The notes below the pieces were generated by a model. The model made no database searches. It had not been told where the DNA came from and saw only the letters and a program-made list of their open reading frames with translations. This document shows, piece by piece, positions 9,196 through 17,579 of a DNA stretch of 64,000 bases. Origin of the DNA: Palsa-189 sp963803735 (GTDB lineage Bacteria; Acidobacteriota; Terriglobia; Acidiferrales; UBA7541); assembly GCA_963803735.1 (NCBI GenBank), contig CAWDNV010000022.1, forward strand, positions 124,001 to 188,000. Direction: 5' to 3'. A program made the translations under genes and the position numbers. Every line of letters begins with the position of its first letter. Position 1 is the first letter of the stretch.

Positions 9196-9985
9196 GATGA
9201 TTCCGCGCGAAATCCTGCCCAGCGTATTCGTTTGCACTGACGTGGCCGAATTGGCTCGCCTGGCAGCGCGCCGCTTCGTAGATTGGGCTTGGCAAAGTAT
9301 CGCCAAGGACGGCAACTTCTATGTCGCGCTCTCGGGCGGCTCAACACCCCGCGAGCTCTATCGCGTTCTCGCCACACCCGAATTCCGCGCCCAAGTTGAT
9401 TGGCCTCGGGTCCATCTTTTCTGGGGCGACGAACGCGCCGTGCCGCCGGACAGCCCCGAAAGCAATTACGGCATGGCCCGCCGTGAACTTCTCGTCCGCG
9501 TGCCCATACCGGCTGCCAACGTTCACCGCATGGAGGCGGAAGATCCCAATATCGGACGCGCCGCTCACAATTATGAGGCCGTACTCCGCAAATTTCTGCC
9601 CATCGACAACCGCGGCTTTCCGCGCTTTCATTTGATTTTTCTGGGTCTGGGAACCGAAGGGCACACCGCCTCTCTGTTTCCGGGTTCCAAAATTGTGCGC
9701 GAAACATCTCGCTGGGTTAGCACTCCATTGGTTCCGAAACTAGGCACCCGGCGCATGACGCTCACTCTTCCTGTCCTCGAAAGCGCTCACCGTATAGTTT
9801 TCCTGGTTGCCGGAGCCGAAAAGGCCTCGATCCTGCACACAGTGCTTTGCGAACATTCGGATCCACCTTTGCCCGCGCAGATGGTCAAGCCGCGCGATGG
9901 TGAAAGGCTTTTTTTTGTGGATCAGGCAGCGGCAGCGAAGATTATCGCCGGACAGTCGCAGCCAATTCCGAAGGGAAAATCGTGA
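9170..9985 (+). CDS. pgl: 6-phosphogluconolactonase (DevB/Pgl type)
   Basis: Hydrolyses 6-phosphogluconolactone, the next step after Zwf. Motifs: VALSGGSTPRELYRVL, the HLFWGDERAVPPDSPESNYG block and FLGLGTEGHTASLFPGS. Two starts are possible. The ATG at 9170 overlaps zwf by 26 nt; the ATG at 9197 (MIPREILPSV) begins 1 nt after the zwf stop and gives the more usual N-terminus. The end overlaps glk by 4 nt (GTGA). About 262-271 residues, normal for the family. Confidence 0.94.
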   Translation: MDGTGANPEMIPREILPSVFVCTDVAELARLAARRFVDWAWQSIAKDGNFYVALSGGSTPRELYRVLATPEFRAQVDWPRVHLFWGDERAVPPDSPESNYGMARRELLVRVPIPAANVHRMEAEDPNIGRAAHNYEAVLRKFLPIDNRGFPRFHLIFLGLGTEGHTASLFPGSKIVRETSRWVSTPLVPKLGTRRMTLTLPVLESAHRIVFLVAGAEKASILHTVLCEHSDPPLPAQMVKPRDGERLFFVDQAAAAKIIAGQSQPIPKGKS

Positions 9986-10995
9986 TTCTTGCGGGGGACA
10001 TTGGAGGCACGAAGTCGAACCTTGCCTTAATGGAAAAAAATGACGATGGTTTCCGCCTAGTTTTCATTCACCGTTATCCCAGTAACGACTTCACATGCTT
10101 CGATGACATCGTCGAGGATTTTCTCGCTCGCGGAAAAAGCTTCCTCTCCGCTTCGCCTCCGGGAAAGATTGCCGCTGCGGGATTCGGCGTGGCCGGCCCC
10201 GTAATTGGCCGCGGAGTCCGCATCACCAACCTGACTTGGGCGATCGACGGCAATGCTCTCGAACGCCAGCTTGGCACCCGCCACGTTGTGCTGCTCAATG
10301 ATTTGGAGGCTACTGGCTATTCTCTTGCCTGCCTCGCACCTGCGGAGCTTCTGACTCTCAATGAAGGTTTGCCCACTCCTCACGGCACGCAAGCGCTGAT
10401 CGCTGCTGGTACGGGGTTAGGGGAAGCCATGCTGACGTGGAACGGCAACCGTTACATCGTCATGCCCAGCGAAGGTGGGCATGCGGATTTTGCTCCGCGA
10501 ACCGAAAGAGAGATCGAATTGCTGCGCTATTTAAAGACCCTCCATAAATTCGTCAGCTTCGAGTTGATCGTCTCCGGCCGTGGTTTTCTCACATTGCACG
10601 AATTCTTGAACAAAAGTGTCCGCCATTCCACGTTTGATCAGCCCGGAGCGGACTCTGCGCCCGAAATCACGCGCCTGGGTCTCGATGGTACTTGCCCCGT
10701 CTGCGTCGAAACACTGGATCTCTTCGTCACCTTGTACGGGGCCGAGGCCGGCAACCTGGCGCTCAAGGCGCTCGCGCGCGGTGGCGTCTTCGTCGCTGGC
10801 GGTATTGCGCCTAAGATTATGCCCAAGATCCAGAATGGCAATTTTTTTGCCGCCTTCTGCGAAAAAGAGAAATTCCAGGAATTGCTCTCGCAGATCCCCA
10901 TTCATGTTGTGCTCAACGAGGAAGCTCCTCTTCTCGGAGCCGCTGCCGAAGCGGCAGCACGCGAATTGCTCGCTGCAAATGCCGGGGCCCATTAA
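9982..10995 (+). CDS. glk: glucokinase (Glk family)
   Basis: Phosphorylates glucose with ATP. 337 residues. ATP-binding phosphate-1 motif LAGDIGGTKSNLAL at the N-terminus, LNDLEATGYSLA, the glycine loop LIAAGTGLGEAML, and PSEGGHADFAPR, as in E. coli-type Glk rather than ROK kinases (no CXCGXXGC zinc motif). Starts at a GTG overlapping the pgl stop (GTGA), implying translational coupling. Closes the operon: glucose to G6P (Glk), G6P to 6-phosphogluconate (Zwf, Pgl), with Pgi linking to glycolysis. No gnd or edd/eda gene is in the window. Confidence 0.95.
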   Translation: MILAGDIGGTKSNLALMEKNDDGFRLVFIHRYPSNDFTCFDDIVEDFLARGKSFLSASPPGKIAAAGFGVAGPVIGRGVRITNLTWAIDGNALERQLGTRHVVLLNDLEATGYSLACLAPAELLTLNEGLPTPHGTQALIAAGTGLGEAMLTWNGNRYIVMPSEGGHADFAPRTEREIELLRYLKTLHKFVSFELIVSGRGFLTLHEFLNKSVRHSTFDQPGADSAPEITRLGLDGTCPVCVETLDLFVTLYGAEAGNLALKALARGGVFVAGGIAPKIMPKIQNGNFFAAFCEKEKFQELLSQIPIHVVLNEEAPLLGAAAEAAARELLAANAGAH

Positions 10996-11118
10996 AAAAG
11001 GGCGAGGCCCGGTAATTCATTCGAGAAGCCAAACTTTCAAGCCATTCTGATCCAGGTTTCTTTGCTGTACTATGGGGCGACTCGCCGATTCTGAGCACTT
11101 CTCCGCGGGTAATACTAC

Positions 11119-11736
11119 GTGTCTCTCAAATGCGCAGCCGAAACGTGTCCCGAAGCCTCGGTGGCTTCGCTCGATGAGCGTGAAGTGTGCCGCACGCACT
11201 TTCTGGCAGGGGCTTACCGGCATCTAGAGTTCATCTCAGGGCAGATTCAGGAGCCACAATTCCACACCCAGCACGGGGAATTGGCCAGCCGCTTCCTGGA
11301 AGAGTGTATGCGGGAAGCGACGAATATCGCTTGCGCCGCGGAAGTTCTCAATAATTTGGAGAGGGCTCAGCTGCTTGATATCCTCCTGTGGGCCTCGGAC
11401 CTCTATGGACGCTTGCGCCGCGGAACTCGCGTGCGCGCCTGCATCCCGATTCTCGTTCGCTCGGAAGATGCTGATCGGCCGTGGGAGGAGAAGACCGAAA
11501 CGCTCCAACTGAGTGTGCACGGCTTCTGCTTCCTGTGCCGGCATGAACTGCATGCAGGTGATGTCCTTACCTGTGTTCGTCTCGACAATGGCCGCCGGTT
11601 GGGTGGGCGGGTAGCTTGGGCACGCGCTAAGGATTCCGGGGAAACCGAGGCTGGGGTGGAATTTGTTACCGATGAGGATTTTTGGGGAATGGAAGCCAGC
11701 CTCGCGGCGCCGGTCCTTCCTTCCAAGCACCGTTGA
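11119..11736 (+). CDS. PilZ-domain protein with an N-terminal Cys/His motif
   Basis: A 205-residue protein starting at GTG. The C-terminal half reads as a PilZ domain: RRGTRVRACIPI supplies the RxxxR arm and LSVHGFCF the (D/N)xSxxG-like turn, here with Val-His before Gly. The canonical D/N is lost, so cyclic-di-GMP binding may be weak. The N-terminus has CX4C (CAAETC) and, about 20 residues later, CX2H (VCRTH), a possible zinc-binding knuckle; the middle is helical. Stands alone between glk and ppk2. Likely a signalling adaptor; ligand and partner unknown. Confidence 0.65.
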   Translation: MSLKCAAETCPEASVASLDEREVCRTHFLAGAYRHLEFISGQIQEPQFHTQHGELASRFLEECMREATNIACAAEVLNNLERAQLLDILLWASDLYGRLRRGTRVRACIPILVRSEDADRPWEEKTETLQLSVHGFCFLCRHELHAGDVLTCVRLDNGRRLGGRVAWARAKDSGETEAGVEFVTDEDFWGMEASLAAPVLPSKHR

Positions 11737-11833
11737 AGCCTTGACGAAGCGCTCTCTAGCCTGGTCTAGCCACATTAGTGCAAACTAGATAAGTAACTCC
11801 GAACTTCCATTGCTCATTTCAGGAGTTCTTTGC

Positions 11834-12625
11834 TTGGATTTCAGCCGCAAATTGATTGTCCCACCGGACCAGAAAATCAAACTAACAAAATTTGATCCAG
11901 CCGACACCCTGGGTTATGAGAACGACCACAAAACTGACGACAAACTCGAAAAAACGCTTAAGCGCCTCGACGATTTGCAGGATTTGTTTTATGCCGAAAA
12001 AAAACGTGCGCTTCTGATTGTTTTGCAAGGGATGGATGCTGCCGGCAAGGATGGAACCATTCGCCATGTGATGTCGGGCGTTAGTCCGCAGGGCTGTTCG
12101 GTCACCTCTTTTAAAGTGCCGAATAGCGAAGAGTTGGCCCACGACTTCCTCTGGCGCATTCACAGGGCAGTGCCCGAAAAAGGCATGATCGGGATCTTCA
12201 ATCGTTCGCAGTACGAAGACGTTCTGGTGGTTCGGGTACACGAGCTCGTTCCGAAGGAAGTCTGGAAAGCTCGATATGGCGAGATCAACAGGTTTGAAAA
12301 AAATCTTGCGGAGAATGACGTCAAGATTCTGAAATTCTTTCTGCATATCAGCAAGGAAGAACAGGAGAAGCGTTTTCAGGAAAGGCTTCATGATCCGCGC
12401 AAAAAGTGGAAATACTCAAAAGCGGATCCCAAGGAGCGAAAGCGGTGGAACGATTACGTTACCGCCTACGAAGCTGTGCTTTCCCACTGCAGCACGGAAT
12501 ATGCGCCCTGGTTCATTGTCCCCTCTGACCATAAATGGTTTCGCAATCTCGCGATTTCTCGGATCATCGTGGAGACTTTGGAAGAATTCGATATGCATTA
12601 CCCTAAATCCCCGCAGCCTTCCTGA
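11834..12625 (+). CDS. ppk2: polyphosphate kinase 2 family protein
   Basis: PPK2 enzymes transfer phosphate between polyphosphate and nucleotides. Walker A-like QGMDAAGKDGTIRH, the lid/Walker B block IFNRSQYEDVLVVRVH, and WKYSKADPKERKRWNDY are all present, in the single-domain length (about 263 residues) of class III-like PPK2. The frame is open from a TTG at 11810, but a better start is the TTG at 11834 (MDFSRKLIVPP), with AGGAG at 11821-11825 and an 8-nt spacer. Monocistronic as far as can be seen. Confidence 0.9.
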   Translation: MDFSRKLIVPPDQKIKLTKFDPADTLGYENDHKTDDKLEKTLKRLDDLQDLFYAEKKRALLIVLQGMDAAGKDGTIRHVMSGVSPQGCSVTSFKVPNSEELAHDFLWRIHRAVPEKGMIGIFNRSQYEDVLVVRVHELVPKEVWKARYGEINRFEKNLAENDVKILKFFLHISKEEQEKRFQERLHDPRKKWKYSKADPKERKRWNDYVTAYEAVLSHCSTEYAPWFIVPSDHKWFRNLAISRIIVETLEEFDMHYPKSPQPS

Positions 12626-12688
12626 ATTCTCTGCCCGTAGTTTTGGCTTTCATTTTGCGCCTCGCCTTCCGCTGTTTGCACTGTTCAG

Positions 12689-13447
12689 ATGCGCTTGACC
12701 ACTGGCTCCTTCGCCAGTTACATTCACGTTCGGAAGCTCATGAAAGCCGCGAGTTATCAGCGCGCAGTCGCCGGAACGCAGCCGGACTATTTCTACCCGC
12801 CGTACGTTTCGACGTCCAAACGTCACCCGAAACAGCCCCTGATTTTGTTGCCGCACACCTTGTCTGAGCTGACCGGCCCCGTCTTCGGCCATAGTGACAT
12901 CGGCGAAAACGATAACGATCTGACGCGCCAGCACAGCGGTGAAGCCGTTGGGGAACGCATCATCGTGAGCGGGCGAGTATTAGATGAAGAAGGCCGCGCG
13001 ATTCCCGGAGCCCTCGTTGAGGTTTGGCAAACCAATGCGGCTGGGCGCTACCGCCATCGCGTGGATCAGCACGATGCCCCGCTGGACCCGAATTTCACGG
13101 GCTGCGGACGTGTGCTGACCGATACGGAAGGCCGTTATCGTTTTGTTACGATAAAGCCCGGCGCGTACCCTTGGCAGAATCATCCGAATGCCTGGCGCCC
13201 GGCGCACATTCACTTTTCGCTCTTTGGTGCCGGGCTGCTCTCGCGCCTGGTCACGCAGATGTATTTTCCGGGAGATCCTCTGCTGCGGTTCGATCCTGTT
13301 CTCAACAGCGTTCCCGACGAGAACGCGCGCAATCGCCTGATCTCTCTTTTTGACTGGGACACCACGATGCCCGGTCACGCGCTGGGATATCACTTTGACA
13401 TCGTTCTCCGCGGCCGTCTGGCTACGCCCGTCGAGGTACATGCGTGA
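12689..13447 (+). CDS. pcaH: protocatechuate 3,4-dioxygenase, beta subunit
   Basis: With PcaG it cleaves protocatechuate between the hydroxyls to 3-carboxy-cis,cis-muconate. The beta subunit carries the non-haem Fe(III) ligands, all visible: Tyr in AAGRYRHR, Tyr in GAYPWQNH and two His in RPAHIHFS. 252 residues from the ATG at 12689; the ATG at 12740 (MKAASYQRAV) is an alternative. First gene of pcaH-pcaG-pcaB-pcaD-pobA, all on the plus strand with spacings of 18-33 nt, so a single operon is very likely. No PcaQ- or PobR-type regulator lies in the window. Confidence 0.95.
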   Translation: MRLTTGSFASYIHVRKLMKAASYQRAVAGTQPDYFYPPYVSTSKRHPKQPLILLPHTLSELTGPVFGHSDIGENDNDLTRQHSGEAVGERIIVSGRVLDEEGRAIPGALVEVWQTNAAGRYRHRVDQHDAPLDPNFTGCGRVLTDTEGRYRFVTIKPGAYPWQNHPNAWRPAHIHFSLFGAGLLSRLVTQMYFPGDPLLRFDPVLNSVPDENARNRLISLFDWDTTMPGHALGYHFDIVLRGRLATPVEVHA

Positions 13448-13475
13448 GCACCTCTGCACCATTCGGCGAATCGGA

Positions 13476-14060
13476 ATGACCGCGCCGCCAACATCGTCTC
13501 AGACCGTGGGCCCATTTTTTCATCTCGGCATGGTTTATCTCGAAAGAGATAATTTCGTTGCTGAGGGCGTTGCCGGTGAGCGCATAACCATTCGTGGCAA
13601 GGTCCTCGACGGAGATGCGCAACCCGTTCCTGACGCTGTGCTCGAAATCTGGCAGGCCGATTCCACGGGCCGTTATCCAAGCGAGTTTTCTCCGCAGAAT
13701 TCAGCCTCTGCGCGGTTCCTGGGATTCGGGCGTATCGAGACCGATGACCATGGCGAGTTCAGGTTCACGACGATAAAGCCCGGGCGTACGCCTGCGCCGG
13801 ACGGCTCTTTGCAGGCTCCGCACCTCGTGGTCACACTTTTTTCTCGCGGGCTGCTCAAACCGCTGCGGACTCGCCTCTATTTCCCGGATGAAGCCGGCAA
13901 TGTCGATGACGTTGTTCTAAGGCAGGTTCCACCGGCGCGGCGATCGACACTCATGGCGACGCGTGCCGGAAAGCGTGGCGCTCAGAACGTACCCGAAAAC
14001 GTGTTCGATTGGAATATCGTGATGCAGGGCGATGCCGAGACCGTCTTTTTCGACTACTAG
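13476..14060 (+). CDS. pcaG: protocatechuate 3,4-dioxygenase, alpha subunit
   Basis: Structural partner of PcaH. The frame is open further upstream into pcaH, but the ATG at 13476 gives the expected N-terminus (MTAPPTSSQTVGPFFHLGM). 194 residues with the intradiol-dioxygenase beta-sandwich motifs VLDGDAQPVPDAVLEIWQAD, FRFTTIKPG, APHLVVTLFSRGLLK and TRLYFPDE. Unlike PcaH it lacks the iron ligands, as expected for the alpha chain. It ends FDWNIVMQGDAETVFFDY, typical of PcaG. Confidence 0.94.
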   Translation: MTAPPTSSQTVGPFFHLGMVYLERDNFVAEGVAGERITIRGKVLDGDAQPVPDAVLEIWQADSTGRYPSEFSPQNSASARFLGFGRIETDDHGEFRFTTIKPGRTPAPDGSLQAPHLVVTLFSRGLLKPLRTRLYFPDEAGNVDDVVLRQVPPARRSTLMATRAGKRGAQNVPENVFDWNIVMQGDAETVFFDY

Positions 14061-14087
14061 AATCCGTCCGCAGTTATAGTTCAAGGG

Positions 14088-15461
14088 ATGAGCAATTTGG
14101 CTGTTCCCGAATCTATCCGCCTCTTTGACCATTTGTTTACCACAGACGCGATGCGTCAGGTCTTTTCCGATCATCACCGGCTCCAGTGCATTCTCGATTT
14201 CGAGGCTGCCCTTGCCCGGGCGCTCGTCGAAAGCGGCATCGCTCCAAAAAGTGTGATTGCGGCGATCGAATCTCAATGCCGTGCCGAATTATTCGATATG
14301 GAATCGCTGGCCCGTGCGACCGCCCTTTCAGGCAATGTGGCCATTCCGATGGTCAAGTCCCTGACCGAGCTCGTAGCCAAGACCAATCCACAAGCCGCTT
14401 CCTTCGTCCACTGGGGCGCAACGAGCCAGGACGCCATTGATACAGGCCTTGTGCTGCAAATGCGCGAGGCACTCGATTTTCTCGACCGCGATTTGGTGAG
14501 TCTCTCAACGTCTCTGGCCCGGCTTGCTGAAGCTCACAAGTCAACGCTGATCGCCGGACGCACCTGGCTGCAACAGGGGCCGCCCGTCACCTTCGGATTG
14601 AAAGTGGCCGGCTGGCTGGATGCCGTCGAACGGCACCGCGAACGCGTGAGCCACGCGCGGAAGCAAGTTTTGGTTCTTCAGTTTGGCGGCGCCGTCGGGA
14701 CGCTCGCTGCGGTTGGGGACCGTGGCTTGGAATTAGCGGCTGCGCTTGCGCGTGAATTGAAGCTGGACTTGCCTGACGTCCCCTGGCATTCGCACCGTGA
14801 TCGCCTGGCGGAAGTTGCCGCGTCGCTGGGCTTGCTGGGGGGCTCGCTCGGCAAAATCGCACGCGATATTTCCCTGATGTCGCAAACCGAAATCGACGAA
14901 GTTGTTGAACCCTCCGGGCCTGGCCGTGGCGGTTCTTCCACCATGCCCCATAAGCGCAATCCCGTGGGCTCCGCAGTAATCCTCGCCGCCGCTCTTCGCG
15001 TTCCAGCGCTGGTGTCTACTGTGCTGACGGCTATGGTGCAGGAGCATGAGCGCGGCTTGGGCGGATGGCATGCTGAATGGGAGACTTTGCCCGAGATTTT
15101 TCGTCTCGCAGCAGGAGCTCTCGCGCGCACCAACGAGATTGTCGCCGGCCTCGACGTTCATCCTGAAAAAATGTCGCGGAACCTTAATGTCACCCGTGGT
15201 CTGGTTCTTGCCGAGGCGGTCGCTTTTGCATTGCGGGAGCGACTGGGGAAGGAAAAATCGCACAAGATCGTCGAAGAAGCGGCGAGGCGTGCCGTCAAGG
15301 ACGGGCGTGATTTCGCTGACGTGCTTCTGTCCTACCCGGAGGTCAGCGGCCATATCTCTCGAGCCGAACTCTCTCGTTTGCTTGATCCTGCGAACTATCT
15401 CGGTTCTGCCGAGGAGATGACCGAAAAAGTTTTGTCCGCTCGCATCAGCGCAAAGAAATGA
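14088..15461 (+). CDS. pcaB: 3-carboxy-cis,cis-muconate cycloisomerase
   Basis: Lactonises 3-carboxy-cis,cis-muconate to 4-carboxymuconolactone. Member of the fumarase/aspartase superfamily with the signature GRGGSSTMPHKRNPVGSA near residue 283 and the conserved HWGATSQDAIDTG near 109. 457 residues, the usual length. Lies 27 nt behind pcaG. The next enzyme, 4-carboxymuconolactone decarboxylase (PcaC), is not encoded next door, nor is it visible as a fusion to PcaD. Confidence 0.95.
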   Translation: MSNLAVPESIRLFDHLFTTDAMRQVFSDHHRLQCILDFEAALARALVESGIAPKSVIAAIESQCRAELFDMESLARATALSGNVAIPMVKSLTELVAKTNPQAASFVHWGATSQDAIDTGLVLQMREALDFLDRDLVSLSTSLARLAEAHKSTLIAGRTWLQQGPPVTFGLKVAGWLDAVERHRERVSHARKQVLVLQFGGAVGTLAAVGDRGLELAAALARELKLDLPDVPWHSHRDRLAEVAASLGLLGGSLGKIARDISLMSQTEIDEVVEPSGPGRGGSSTMPHKRNPVGSAVILAAALRVPALVSTVLTAMVQEHERGLGGWHAEWETLPEIFRLAAGALARTNEIVAGLDVHPEKMSRNLNVTRGLVLAEAVAFALRERLGKEKSHKIVEEAARRAVKDGRDFADVLLSYPEVSGHISRAELSRLLDPANYLGSAEEMTEKVLSARISAKK

Positions 15462-15493
15462 ATGCGCGATCGCAAATTGATTGAGGATCGTTC

Positions 15494-16291
15494 GTGCCTT
15501 TTATAGAAGCGAATGGCGTCCGTATTCGTTACCGCCTGGAAGGGAAGCCGGGAGCGCCCGTAATTGTCTTCTCCAATTCGTTGGGCACAAATTTGTCGAT
15601 GTGGGATCCTCAGGTCGCCGCGCTGCGCGACGAATTTCGAATTCTCCGCTACGACACTCGCGGCCATGGCTTTTCCGCTGTTCCGCCCGGGCCTTACACG
15701 CAGGAACAACTCGGCAACGATATTCTTGCGCTTTTGGATGCGGTCGAAATTCGCCACGCGAATTTCTGCGGTCTTTCCATGGGCGGGCAGGCGGGAATCT
15801 GGCTGGGCGCAAATGCTCCGGACCGTTTCGCTCGCCTCGTCCTCTGCGATACGGCCGCACACATTGGCAATCCCGACATTTGGAATGCTCGGATCGCCGC
15901 GATTCGGGGAGGCGGCATGCCCGCAATTGTTTCTGGCGCGATCGAGCGTTGGTTCAAGGCCAGATTTATTGCGCAATCGCCGGACATAGTCGCCTGGGTG
16001 CGGCAGATGATTCTCGAAACGCCGCCGCAGGGTTACATCGCTTGCTGCGAAGCCATTCGCGATACCGACCTCACCGAGCAGGCTTCTTGCGTCAACGCAC
16101 CCACTTTGGTCATTTCGGGCACGCACGATCCCGCCACTCCTCCCGCGCAAGGACGCTTGCTCGCCTCGGCGATTCGTGGCGCCCGCTATTTCGAATTGGA
16201 TGCATCGCATATTTCGAATGTTGAAGCCGCACCCCAATTCACTTCTGCTCTCCGCGATTTTCTTTCCGGAGCCGCCGTTCCTGCGGGATAA
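15494..16291 (+). CDS. pcaD: 3-oxoadipate enol-lactonase
   Basis: Alpha/beta hydrolase that opens 3-oxoadipate enol-lactone. Nucleophile elbow CGLSMGGQAG near residue 94, oxyanion region FSNSLGTNLSMW, and the C-terminal His in DASHISNVE. 265 residues from a GTG start with GAGGA 7 nt upstream. It is not fused to PcaC, whereas PcaCD/PcaL fusions are common in some phyla. 32 nt after pcaB and 18 nt before pobA. Confidence 0.93.
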   Translation: MPFIEANGVRIRYRLEGKPGAPVIVFSNSLGTNLSMWDPQVAALRDEFRILRYDTRGHGFSAVPPGPYTQEQLGNDILALLDAVEIRHANFCGLSMGGQAGIWLGANAPDRFARLVLCDTAAHIGNPDIWNARIAAIRGGGMPAIVSGAIERWFKARFIAQSPDIVAWVRQMILETPPQGYIACCEAIRDTDLTEQASCVNAPTLVISGTHDPATPPAQGRLLASAIRGARYFELDASHISNVEAAPQFTSALRDFLSGAAVPAG

Positions 16292-16309
16292 ATCGGGCGC
16301 CCCGACCAT

Positions 16310-17491
16310 ATGAAGCAGATCCGCACTCAAGTCGGCATCGTCGGCGCCGGTCCCGCCGGGCTCGTGCTCGGCCATTTGCTGCATCTGCAGGGTATCGAAT
16401 CCGTGGTGCTCGAATCACGCAGCCGCGAATATTGCCAGGAGCGCGTTCGCGCCGGCTTACTTGAGCAAAACACCGCCGACTTGCTCGTCGAAATGGGTGT
16501 CGGCGAGAGAATGAAGCGCGAACGGCTGGTGCACCACGGCATCAACCTGCGTTTCTGCGGCCGCACGCATCGCATCGATTTCGCGGACTTGACCGGCCGC
16601 TCCATCACGATCTACGGACAGGGGGAAGTCATTAAAGACCTCGTCGATGCGCGTCACGCCAGCGGCGGCCCGATCTTCTTTGAAGTTGAAAACACTAGCG
16701 TGCACGATTTTGAATCTGCGCATCCCCGAATTCTTTTCCAGCATAACGGGCAGCCAACGGAGTTGATCTGCGATTTTATCGGTGGCTGCGACGGCTTTCA
16801 CGGCATCTGCCGCTCGTCGATTCCCGCAAGCGCTCTCACCGTTTATCAGCGCGATTATCCCTTCGGCTGGCTGGGCATTCTCGCCCAGGCGCCCCCATCG
16901 TCAGAGGAGTTGATTTACGCTTACCACGAGCGCGGATTCGCCCTGCTCAGCATGCGCACGCCGCAAATCAGCCGCCTCTATATCCAGTGCACGCCCGACG
17001 AGGATCTTAGCCTTTGGCCGGACGAGAAAATTTGGCAGGAGCTTCAAATCCGCTTGTCTTCCAAGGAAGGCTGGAAGTTGATCGAGGGGCCAGTCCTGCA
17101 GAAGAACGTCGCGAAAATGCACAGCTTCGTTGTCGAGCCCATGCAATACAGTCGGCTCTTTCTTGCCGGCGATGCCGCCCACATAGTTCCCCCGACCGGT
17201 GCCAAAGGCTTGAATCTGGCCGTAGCGGATGTCCGGGTCCTGGCTCGTGCCGTCACTGAGTCCTATCGTTCGGGACGGAAAGACTTGCTCGAAAAATATT
17301 CGCAAACCTGCCTGGACCGCGTTTGGAAAGTGCAGCGCTTCTCCTGGTGGATGACCTCGATGCTGCATCGCTTCCACAACGACAATGCTTTCGATCAGCG
17401 CCGCCAGCTTGCCGAGCTCGAATATCTCACCAGTTCGCGAGCGGCGTCGCAGTCGCTCGCCGAAAATTACGTCGGCCTGCCGATGGATTGA
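16310..17491 (+). CDS. pobA: 4-hydroxybenzoate 3-monooxygenase
   Basis: FAD enzyme hydroxylating 4-hydroxybenzoate to protocatechuate, feeding PcaHG. 393 residues, matching the classic PobA length. FAD dinucleotide fold VGIVGAGPAGLVLGHLL at the N-terminus, and the FAD-ribityl motif LFLAGDAAHIVPPTGAKG near residue 283. Its placement at the end of the pca run means one transcript could provide entry and ring cleavage for 4-hydroxybenzoate. Confidence 0.96.
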   Translation: MKQIRTQVGIVGAGPAGLVLGHLLHLQGIESVVLESRSREYCQERVRAGLLEQNTADLLVEMGVGERMKRERLVHHGINLRFCGRTHRIDFADLTGRSITIYGQGEVIKDLVDARHASGGPIFFEVENTSVHDFESAHPRILFQHNGQPTELICDFIGGCDGFHGICRSSIPASALTVYQRDYPFGWLGILAQAPPSSEELIYAYHERGFALLSMRTPQISRLYIQCTPDEDLSLWPDEKIWQELQIRLSSKEGWKLIEGPVLQKNVAKMHSFVVEPMQYSRLFLAGDAAHIVPPTGAKGLNLAVADVRVLARAVTESYRSGRKDLLEKYSQTCLDRVWKVQRFSWWMTSMLHRFHNDNAFDQRRQLAELEYLTSSRAASQSLAENYVGLPMD

Positions 17492-17579
17492 CTTATCTCA
17501 GCGCCGCTGATAGCTTCCACCGCGCTGGCAATAGCTACACATTTTTTGCCGTTTTGGGATGAAATAGCCCGAGGCCTCG

